This document shows positions 1 to 5,900 of a stretch of DNA of 7,861 bases, piece after piece. Every line of letters starts with the position of its first letter. Position 1 is the first letter of the stretch. Below the pieces are notes generated by a model that worked only from the letters and a program-made list of their open reading frames with translations, was not told the origin of the DNA and ran no database searches. The position numbers and the translations under genes are program-made. Location of the stretch: positions 30,078-37,938 of the forward strand of contig MESS01000153.1 in the NCBI GenBank assembly GCA_001771055.1, written 5' to 3'. The DNA comes from Caldithrix sp. RBG_13_44_9 (GTDB lineage: Bacteria > Calditrichota > Calditrichia > RBG-13-44-9).

Positions 1-693
1 TAAACCACTCTGGGCATAGGTTACATTTCCCTGAAGAATCCAAACCGGATAGATGGATGACACACCGGCAATATCATCAATATGAAGGGTACGTTTCGTG
101 GTATCACCGCCGCTGGCGTATCCATACATAGTGGCGGTAGTGATCAAAGGTCCTACTCCCGGCGGCCCACCAGCCGGACCAGCATGTCCCAAACCCAAAT
201 GATGCCCAAGTTCATGGGCAATAACGCTTTGCAAATCCTGTTGCCCGGCTGCTCCGGTGGTACTGGGCGGATAATCCCGGGCATTCCAGATAAGATCCGA
301 CTCAACCGCACGGTAGCTGGCCCCACTGCCATTAGTCCAGGTGCTGGAAAAAGCAATTACATTGGTCCCCGGAGTAAAGTTCACTCCCTCAATATCAAAA
401 AATACCAGGTTTATTCCGTCGTATACCACGCTGTTGGCCGGGGTGTATCCGCCATTTGAAAATTCCCAGAAAGAAGAAACGACATCTTCCCATACCTGGG
501 CACCGGCGTCAATGGATGGGACATAATCGGGGGGAGTGGTATTATTTAACCGATAGATAAAGGGGATATTGGCATTCAGATATTTCCGGGGATAGCCGCC
601 TGAGTTGGTAAAGATAGAGAAAGAAAACAGGGAGCTGAAACCAATCAGTAATAACAGCAGCAGCGCGATGGCCGGTAAGTAACTCTTTTTCAT
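1..693 (-). CDS. Secreted matrixin-family zinc metalloprotease (C-terminus cut by window edge)
   Basis: The reading frame is open from an ATG at 693 to the left edge, giving 231 visible residues and no stop. Residues 1-26 form a signal peptide (MKKS, then a long Leu-rich core), so the enzyme should be exported. The catalytic motif HELGHHLGLGH is at residues 160-170 (bases 184-216). It matches the metzincin pattern HExxHxxGxxH, with His160, His164 and His170 as zinc ligands and Glu161 as the catalytic base. The Met-turn TMYGY follows at residues 188-192. 'IWNARDYPP' upstream resembles the Ca/Zn-binding strand region of matrixins. No cysteine occurs in the visible part, so a cysteine-switch propeptide is absent. 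The last residues (ILQGNVTYAQSGL) look like the start of a carboxypeptidase-regulatory-like beta domain, which suggests a longer protein. The start is supported by GAGGAG at 701-706, 7 nt upstream. The gene lies 51 bp after the small secreted protein, probably in the same transcript. Substrate unknown. Confidence 0.9.
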   Translation of the reverse strand, partial: MKKSYLPAIALLLLLLIGFSSLFSFSIFTNSGGYPRKYLNANIPFIYRLNNTTPPDYVPSIDAGAQVWEDVVSSFWEFSNGGYTPANSVVYDGINLVFFDIEGVNFTPGTNVIAFSSTWTNGSGASYRAVESDLIWNARDYPPSTTGAAGQQDLQSVIAHELGHHLGLGHAGPAGGPPGVGPLITTATMYGYASGGDTTKRTLHIDDIAGVSSIYPVWILQGNVTYAQSGL

Positions 694-744
694 CAAAATT
701 CTCCTCAAACCGAAGCATAAATGATATCACGAACAGGCTAACGG

Positions 745-1299
745 TTATTTTTCAATTCCATAAGATTTAATTTGACTGACAAAAGGGCGCAGGTCAAAAG
801 CTTGTACTTTTTCACCGGGAGTGACTTCCGATTGTGTAAGAGGATCAATCAGATTAATATTGCTCAGATCATTGACCACCTTTTGCAACCCGGTTTCGTC
901 CTCATAAACCCGGAACAGTCCCAGGGCAATAGAGTGAATTTCATAATATTCCCCATGGGGCACCAGGAAGAAGATGGCTTCATCGCCGCGCTGCAGGTAG
1001 GGAGTACCGGAAATGACCATACCCCAATCACCCATCTGACCGCCCAGTTGTTTGACCGTAACTTTTACTGAATTCTGGCCTTTGATCACTTCAAGAATCT
1101 CCAGATCGGCAAAAGTGCTGATGGTTTTCTGGGCTTCATTTTCCCAGCGGCATTCGCTGACCGCCACCCGGGCATAAATAATCAATTCCGATTCGCTGGT
1201 CAGTTCTTCCAGGGTAGCCCGGGCAATGGTAAGGGAATAGGTAAAATTCCATGAAGCGATTATAAACAAGAAAATGGATATGACAAGACGGTGCAACAT
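745..1299 (-). CDS. Small secreted protein of no named family, paired with the matrixin
   Basis: This 184-residue protein starts at ATG 1299. A TTG 18 bp further upstream is in frame, but the ribosome site AGAAGGA sits 8 nt before the ATG and would lie inside the longer version. Residues 1 to about 22 are a signal peptide (MLHRLVISIFLFIIASWNF). The mature part is predicted to be beta-rich. It begins with an 'ESELIIYARV' strand, then a strand ending in 'EVIKG', a 'VTVKQLGGQMGD' strand, 'YLQRGDEAIFFLV', and 'HSIALGLFRV'. Only one cysteine is visible, in 'SECRW'. Small secreted proteins of this pattern are, from memory, recurrent neighbours of bacterial matrixins; no named domain is assigned. 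The order of strands recalls the TIMP/NTR OB-fold (see findings), which is inference. It lies 51 bp upstream of the metalloprotease and is probably co-transcribed with it. It could be an inhibitor, a folding partner or a co-secreted binding protein. The existence of the gene is secure; its role is not. Confidence 0.85.
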   Translation of the reverse strand: MLHRLVISIFLFIIASWNFTYSLTIARATLEELTSESELIIYARVAVSECRWENEAQKTISTFADLEILEVIKGQNSVKVTVKQLGGQMGDWGMVISGTPYLQRGDEAIFFLVPHGEYYEIHSIALGLFRVYEDETGLQKVVNDLSNINLIDPLTQSEVTPGEKVQAFDLRPFVSQIKSYGIEK

Positions 1300-1307
1300 G
1301 CTTAATT

Positions 1308-1314
1308 TCCTTCT
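1308..1314 (-). promoter_or_regulatory. Ribosome binding site deciding the start of the small secreted protein
   Basis: On the minus strand AGAAGGA precedes the ATG at 1299 with an 8-nt spacer. It overlaps the codons that follow an in-frame TTG at 1317, so the TTG start is unlikely and the protein begins MLHRLV. Confidence 0.75.
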
Positions 1315-1540
1315 CAAACTTTAATATTTCTTACTTAAAAAAATTCACCCAAATCAGTTAATTCGTTCAATAAAACTTATCTCAAACAAACTTAAATTAC
1401 CGAGAATTTAATCATCGGCAGTTTTAAAATCGGCTGAAGATTAAAGGATCAAGATAATGTTGACCTGCAGAAACTAATCTTACTGTTATTTCTGTTTTTA
1501 CTGGCAGAAAATTTTCCCTCTACTAATTCATTATCATCTT

Positions 1541-1575
1541 GAAAACAATAGCCTCAGAGCATGATCTCTGAGGCT
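1541..1575 (-). terminator. Probable intrinsic terminator of the large multidomain gene
   Basis: AGCCTCAGAG (1550-1559) pairs perfectly with CTCTGAGGCT (1566-1575) across a 6-base loop. On the minus strand the 10-bp stem is followed by TATTGTTTTC, a moderate and interrupted U-tract. The stem lies 27 bp past the TGA of the upstream gene. The plus-strand side has no T-tract, so the element is oriented for leftward transcription. Confidence 0.75.
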
Positions 1576-1602
1576 CTGTAGTTAAAACAGCTGATCCTTT
1601 TA

Positions 1603-4600
1603 TCATTTCAATAATAAGAGCTTTCGTACCTGCGAGAACTTATCGGCAATGAACATCTGATAGAAGTAAACACCGGAGGAAACCGGTAAACCGAGGTTAT
1701 CTTTGCCATTCCAGATCACTTCATAATAACCGGGAGAATATCTTTCCCTGGACAGTTCGCGCACTTTCTCGCCCAGGGCATTGAAAATCGTTATTTCCAC
1801 CTCAGCAACTACCGGCACCGCGAATTGGATTCGGGTCTCAGGATTGAAGGGATTAGGATAATTTTGCAATAACTCGAATTGTTCAGGGATAATCCCGGAT
1901 AGTTGTCTGGTTTCAATGGAAGTGACCGGTTCCGCTAAGTAATCGAGGATACGTGAAAGCAACTGACTTCTCTTGGCAGCATCATTAATGGCCTCAAATC
2001 CATACCCGAAGAATACTGCTTTTGACAGGAAAGCCAGATTGACATAACGAAGTCCGGCCGGAAGGGTAGTTCCATTCCCATAATAAAATATCGGAGTAGA
2101 TACAGATGGATTGCTTATTTGAATGACATCGCTGGAAGTCTGATTATTGGCACCTCCAGTACTGGAAATGATCAGTATCAAACCACCGGAGATCACATCC
2201 CCGGTGACACCTTTCACGATGGTAGTGGCGGTGTTCTGGGTAAAACCTACTCCCAGGGTATCGAGCAGTGCTGTTCCGGCATGATATTGGGCAATGTCCT
2301 GTCCGGTTAAAAACAGTTTTCCTCCGCTCTGCAAGTGATCCAATATCTCAACCTGATCTGTAGGAGTGAGGGGAGTGTGTGAACTATCCCCGGTAAACCA
2401 GATCATTAATCGGTCAGTGAAAGAATTGCGGACGTCCGCCCCAGGGCTCCCATTCAGTTGAGTATCCCACAGATGATAGGTCTTGTTCAAAGAAGTTAAG
2501 GCTTCGGTATAATACTGCTCATAGTTTTGTCCCCGATCCGCATCAACCAGCAGGATATCAGCTGGTGAAAGCAGAATATCGTAGGTCAGGGGTGAACTCT
2601 GGAGAACAACACTATCCCTGGTAGCATAAGGGAATGGTGATTCCGGATAAATTTCCAGGTCATAAGTTCCAATTATTGTCTGCAGATCATAAAATCCATT
2701 AGTATCGGTTAACACGGTCGCATACACCCCGGGATATGGATTACCGCGGGCATAGAAGAGCAGCCGGCTTTCGATCCCATTCCCGTTGAGATCTTTAACC
2801 TGCCCGGAGATAGTCGATAGGATCTCAGGCCGCATCAGAATTTCCAGAGTATCACTGCTGTAAAGGGTCAGTGAAACATTGACGGAAGTATCCTGATAGG
2901 CAAAGGCAGATACCTGAACGGTGATATTGGCCTGATTTGATCCAAAACTGAAGGTACCGGTGGAATCAGTGGTAAATCTATAACCGGTTTCGACCACTTC
3001 CAGATTGGCAAATTCCAGCGGATCTCCAGTGACATCAGTACGGATAATTCCGGAAACAGCATAATGATGGGAGAAGGCCGCAGTCCAGATTCCCCAGGTA
3101 TTGGCCGGGCTTTCGGCATATTCAATGAAGCCCCAGATGGTATTCTGATTTACCGGATCAAGGGCAATGCCCATATAATCACCCCAGCGATTTCTTTCTC
3201 CACCAAAAGTCTTAATATAATTCGCTTCACCTTCTTTCACTACTACTGAAGGGGCCAATCCGGCCGGATCGCTGGCCCGGCGACCGGTGAAGGCGGCAGC
3301 GGCATACTCATTATCTGCCGAACGGGTAAAGACCATGACCAGGTTATCATCCTCATCTACCATTACCGCCGGATACAGATAATAGTAGCCATTAGCGCCC
3401 AGTGCTGCATCTTCCAGCAAGGTATTGTTCACAGCATTCAAACGCACATAACGGGCAAAAGCGTATGCGAAAGCGGTTCCACCGGAAATGGCGGTAGAGG
3501 TCCAGATATTTCCATTCTTGTACACCGCCGTACGGTAAGCCCGTCTTCCGCTGTCAATTCTGGGAGTACCGCCGCCCAATTGATTGGCATTGGGTGGTCT
3601 TCCCGCCTGGGCGGTGGGAATATTCACCGCAGTAACGGTGGGAGTAGAACTTAAGGGATTGGTAATCTTCCACAGGGTAATAAAAGTACTGGTATTATAA
3701 GGAGAATCCACCACCAGATAAGCGGTGTCTGTACTGTCCAGATGGAGGCAGGCAATGGGTGGACCATCCACCGCACCGGCGCCCGGATTATTCGGATCCC
3801 GGAAATTCCAGATATCGGTATAATTCACCGGACCACCGCTAAGACTATACAGCTGAGTTTTTGGGAGAATTCTCAACTTGGAGTAGGCAAAACCGGTGCC
3901 GGCAAAGGAAAATTGCCGGCCACTTACATAAATCGCCTGATGATCGTAACCCAATTTCGGATAATCGCCCCAGTTAAAGACATTGATCGATCCATTCAAA
4001 TGATTCGGTAAGGCATAGTTCCACCAGATACCAAAAGGATCGGAGTCATCGGAAACCGAGAGCATCCAATATGAAGTCTGATTGCTTTCATTGACAGTCA
4101 TCCATTGCTGAACCCATCTTCCGGCAAAATGATCGTAGATGATCTGGCAGTCAAAGGGATTGGAACTGGGAATCAGGGTATTAAACCAGGATTGGGCATA
4201 GACTGTTAAAAGTTGATTCCCTTTTTTATCAAAGATAATAAAGCGGCTGTTATCTACCACAATCACATGGTTGGGACCGGCGGCCATGTGGGGATCGGGC
4301 GGAATATAATTGCCGGGATCCCGGGAGCCCTCAAAATCCAACACTACCCCTGGGGCATGAAGGGTTTGCAAGGGCATGAGGGAAACTGCCGGATCATAAT
4401 ACAAGTTACTTCCCAGCGGAGCGGCTGCCGGGGTGCGATTAAAGCTGTCATCCAATAATTGGGGTTCCAGTACGTCCCAGTAAAGATTATAAATTTGAGC
4501 AGAAGCTTCTGGTTGATTTTGCGGCATCCCTTCGAAGAGGGTGGTGGAAACCTGGACTCCTCCGGCTATTTGGCCGAAGGCCGGCCCGCTATAGATGGCC

Positions 4601-4680
4601 TGGGCTGGGATGTTTGCCACCCAACCGGCCAAAATTATAGATACCAAAACCAGGCTCATAACAGCATGATTTTTATTCAT
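1603..4680 (-). CDS. Large secreted multidomain protein with C-terminal YPNPFNP sorting-type domain
   Basis: The protein has 1025 residues. Residues 1-28 are a signal peptide ending near IPAQA. Residues of about 110-535 form a propeller-like region: it opens with 'IPPDPHMAAGPNHV', has repeated W/Y-rich strands, and carries 'GDYPKLGYD' and 'RWGDYMGI' motifs. Two carboxypeptidase-regulatory-like beta domains follow at about 540-620 (VSGIIRTDVTGDP) and 621-700 (ISGQVKDLNGNGI). Residues of about 705-917 (ILLVDADRGQNYEQYY through FFGYGFEAI) resemble class I glutamine-amidotransferase/ThuA-like folds. The nucleophile-elbow position reads FLTGQDIA with no cysteine, so it is probably a binding domain and not an enzyme. 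Residues of about 930-1025 carry LLQNYPNPFNPET and end VRKLLLLK, the form of a T9SS type A sorting or FlgD-Ig-like domain. The start is backed by AAGGAG 9 nt upstream. It appears monocistronic, with its own promoter-like sequence and a terminator. It is likely exported to the cell surface or medium; ligand unknown. Confidence 0.9.
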   Translation of the reverse strand: MNKNHAVMSLVLVSIILAGWVANIPAQAIYSGPAFGQIAGGVQVSTTLFEGMPQNQPEASAQIYNLYWDVLEPQLLDDSFNRTPAAAPLGSNLYYDPAVSLMPLQTLHAPGVVLDFEGSRDPGNYIPPDPHMAAGPNHVIVVDNSRFIIFDKKGNQLLTVYAQSWFNTLIPSSNPFDCQIIYDHFAGRWVQQWMTVNESNQTSYWMLSVSDDSDPFGIWWNYALPNHLNGSINVFNWGDYPKLGYDHQAIYVSGRQFSFAGTGFAYSKLRILPKTQLYSLSGGPVNYTDIWNFRDPNNPGAGAVDGPPIACLHLDSTDTAYLVVDSPYNTSTFITLWKITNPLSSTPTVTAVNIPTAQAGRPPNANQLGGGTPRIDSGRRAYRTAVYKNGNIWTSTAISGGTAFAYAFARYVRLNAVNNTLLEDAALGANGYYYLYPAVMVDEDDNLVMVFTRSADNEYAAAAFTGRRASDPAGLAPSVVVKEGEANYIKTFGGERNRWGDYMGIALDPVNQNTIWGFIEYAESPANTWGIWTAAFSHHYAVSGIIRTDVTGDPLEFANLEVVETGYRFTTDSTGTFSFGSNQANITVQVSAFAYQDTSVNVSLTLYSSDTLEILMRPEILSTISGQVKDLNGNGIESRLLFYARGNPYPGVYATVLTDTNGFYDLQTIIGTYDLEIYPESPFPYATRDSVVLQSSPLTYDILLSPADILLVDADRGQNYEQYYTEALTSLNKTYHLWDTQLNGSPGADVRNSFTDRLMIWFTGDSSHTPLTPTDQVEILDHLQSGGKLFLTGQDIAQYHAGTALLDTLGVGFTQNTATTIVKGVTGDVISGGLILIISSTGGANNQTSSDVIQISNPSVSTPIFYYGNGTTLPAGLRYVNLAFLSKAVFFGYGFEAINDAAKRSQLLSRILDYLAEPVTSIETRQLSGIIPEQFELLQNYPNPFNPETRIQFAVPVVAEVEITIFNALGEKVRELSRERYSPGYYEVIWNGKDNLGLPVSSGVYFYQMFIADKFSQVRKLLLLK

Positions 4681-4689
4681 TTTTAAAGA

Positions 4690-4699
4690 CTCCTTCCTC
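4690..4699 (-). promoter_or_regulatory. Strong ribosome binding site of the large multidomain gene
   Basis: On the minus strand GAGGAAGGAG contains two overlapping Shine-Dalgarno cores. The closer one, AAGGAG, ends 9 nt before the ATG at 4680 and supports that start. Confidence 0.75.
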
Positions 4700-4721
4700 A
4701 GATTCAGAAATAAATTTTGTT

Positions 4722-4750
4722 AATATAAATTTACAAACCATCTTCGACAA
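4722..4750 (-). promoter_or_regulatory. Putative housekeeping promoter of the large multidomain gene
   Basis: On the minus strand TTGTCG (4745-4750) is separated by exactly 17 bp from TATATT (4722-4727). This is a good match to a sigma70-type -35/-10 pair. It implies a transcript start near 4715 and a leader of about 35 nt that includes the strong ribosome site. It lies between the bidirectional terminator and the gene, where a new promoter would be expected. Bacteroidota often use a different consensus, so the match is suggestive only. Confidence 0.5.
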
Positions 4751-4780
4751 GAGCATTTTGCATTTTCAGCTGAACTGTAA

Positions 4781-4822
4781 ATAAAAATGGCTGTTTATTA
4801 TTAGATAAACAGCCATTTTTAT
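4781..4822. terminator. Perfect 18-bp stem terminator after the PorV-like gene
   Basis: The arms 4781-4798 and 4805-4822 are exact inverted complements around a 6-base loop (TATTAG). The outer part of each arm is an A/T run. In either direction the transcript therefore ends the hairpin with GGCTG/CAGCC pairing followed by UUUUUAU, so the element could work both ways. It starts about 20 bp after the PorV-like stop and should end the transcript that begins beyond the right edge. It insulates the next promoter. Confidence 0.85.
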
Positions 4823-4842
4823 AGCAACATTATATATAGCAA

Positions 4843-5862
4843 TTATAAACCAAACTTCACAGTGAAAATATTATTGGGATCAAAATAATCCGTTAATTGG
4901 CGGTAGGCATAATCTATCCCGATATTAAAATTTCCAAGAGGATATTGAATCCCCGCACCCAGGGAATATCCGAAAATATTATTATCCTGATTCTGAGCAT
5001 TCATGGTATAGCCGCCCCTTAAGAAAAAGAGATCCCGGAAACTATATTCTAAACCGCCATAAACCGCATCGGATGCATCATTCAAATTTGAAAAATTGCC
5101 ACTCAATTCTAAACTATTTTGCTCGGCGATATTAATGGAATAGGATATACCAAAAGAGAAAATTGATGGAATATCCGATGCTAAGGCGACTCCTTCAAAG
5201 TATCCCTGATCGGCATCGGAGGTTGAACCAGGAATTTGGAATTGTCTTTCCAGATTTCGGCCGGAGTATTTCAACTTACCTCCAACATTCATCATAGTTA
5301 CACCCAGATAAAGGTTTTTATTGAAAGAATATTGGACGCCAAAATCCAGAGCAAAGGTACTGGCACTGGTTTGCATAATGCCTTCAAAAATATATTTGCC
5401 GGTTACCCCGGCAGATATCCGGTCGGTAAGCAGGCGACTGTAAGATAATCCGGCCACGATAAAACTGGGCGAATAATTATTACCGGTACCATCCGGGAAT
5501 TCCTCGGTAGTTTCTTCAATTTCTCCAAAGCTAAGGCTTTTAAATGACAGACCGAAAGTTCCGATGTTTCCGCCATTGAAGGTTCCTGCCAGGTAATTGA
5601 CATCAATACCGGCAATGTATCCCATATTGCTGAACAGAATTTCCGATTTAGGATACATTGACATACCGGCCGGATTGTAGTGCATAGCCTCAGCCCCATT
5701 TATACTGCTGATAGACCCTCCACCTAAGGCCACCGAGCGGGCTCCAACCGGAATGAGTAGCTGGATCCCGCTAGTCGTGCCAATTCTGTCTTCATTCCCA
5801 GCATATAGAAAAGTTCCGGTCAAGCCCAGCAATATGAACATAATAAAAAGTTTCTTTTTCAT
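4843..5862 (-). CDS. PorV/PorQ-family outer-membrane barrel protein
   Basis: The protein has 339 residues from ATG 5862. An in-frame TTG 24 bp upstream is rejected because GAGGT lies 7 nt before the ATG. Residues 1 to about 21 are a signal peptide (MKKKLFIMFILLGLTGTFLYA). The mature N-terminus has the family hallmark: 'SGIQLLIPVGARSVALGGG', then 'GAEAMHYNPAGMS'. Alternating beta strands run through the rest, as in the FadL-like barrels of this family, ending in FTVKFGL. Length is usual for the family. In the type IX secretion system, PorV is the outer-membrane shuttle that takes substrates from the translocon to the attachment complex. Many FCB genomes carry several paralogues, so calling this the true PorV would go too far. 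It follows the large secreted protein by 38 bp with no terminator between them, which suggests co-transcription and perhaps a dedicated cargo-shuttle pair. Confidence 0.88.
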   Translation of the reverse strand: MKKKLFIMFILLGLTGTFLYAGNEDRIGTTSGIQLLIPVGARSVALGGGSISSINGAEAMHYNPAGMSMYPKSEILFSNMGYIAGIDVNYLAGTFNGGNIGTFGLSFKSLSFGEIEETTEEFPDGTGNNYSPSFIVAGLSYSRLLTDRISAGVTGKYIFEGIMQTSASTFALDFGVQYSFNKNLYLGVTMMNVGGKLKYSGRNLERQFQIPGSTSDADQGYFEGVALASDIPSIFSFGISYSINIAEQNSLELSGNFSNLNDASDAVYGGLEYSFRDLFFLRGGYTMNAQNQDNNIFGYSLGAGIQYPLGNFNIGIDYAYRQLTDYFDPNNIFTVKFGL

Positions 5863-5869
5863 TTTCGAT

Positions 5870-5874
5870 ACCTC
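5870..5874 (-). promoter_or_regulatory. Ribosome binding site deciding the start of the PorV-like gene
   Basis: On the minus strand GAGGT is followed by a 7-nt spacer and the ATG at 5862. It lies within the codons that a TTG start at 5886 would translate, so it favours the shorter protein, whose signal peptide begins at MKKK. Confidence 0.75.
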
Positions 5875-5900
5875 ATTTATTCTCAATTCACTTTTCCCAA

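Larger units (their letters stand above)
1300..1602. other. AT-rich intergenic region between the two lower transcription units
   Basis: This gene-free stretch of about 300 bp holds the terminator hairpin of the large upstream gene (1550-1575) and the leader of the small secreted gene. A promoter for the latter must lie here unless it depends on read-through. No strong -35/-10 pair is visible. The best weak candidate on the minus strand is TTGATC (1447-1452), a 17-bp spacer, then TTTTAA (1424-1429). Just downstream is a perfect 7-bp inverted repeat, TTAAATT-N6-AATTTAA (1392-1411). It could be an operator, but it is AT-rich enough to occur by chance. No credible small ORF or RNA gene was seen. 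Confidence 0.4.

Noticed and set aside
82..459. Open plus-strand frame of about 125 codons
   Set aside because: It lies wholly antisense to the matrixin catalytic domain, has low-complexity composition, no ribosome site and no recognisable domain. The other plus-strand frames in the window are also antisense shadows.
542..730. Alternative minus-strand frame across the matrixin start
   Set aside because: It is out of frame with the signal peptide and the HELGHHLGLGH site, and its translation is not protein-like.
1300..1317. TTG start adding six residues to the small secreted protein
   Set aside because: The ribosome site AGAAGGA would lie inside the coding part, and the ATG at 1299 places the signal peptide properly at the N-terminus.
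2280..2330. Active class I amidotransferase in the large secreted protein
   Set aside because: The elbow reads TGQD without the catalytic cysteine, and the protein is exported, so a biosynthetic amidotransferase role is not supported.
4781..4822. Perfect inverted repeat as the end of an insertion sequence
   Set aside because: The arms are only 6 bases apart, there is no transposase nearby, and its position just after a stop codon with U-tracts fits a terminator.
5863..5886. TTG start adding eight residues to the PorV-like protein
   Set aside because: GAGGT with a 7-nt spacer supports the ATG at 5862, and the signal peptide begins exactly at MKKK.
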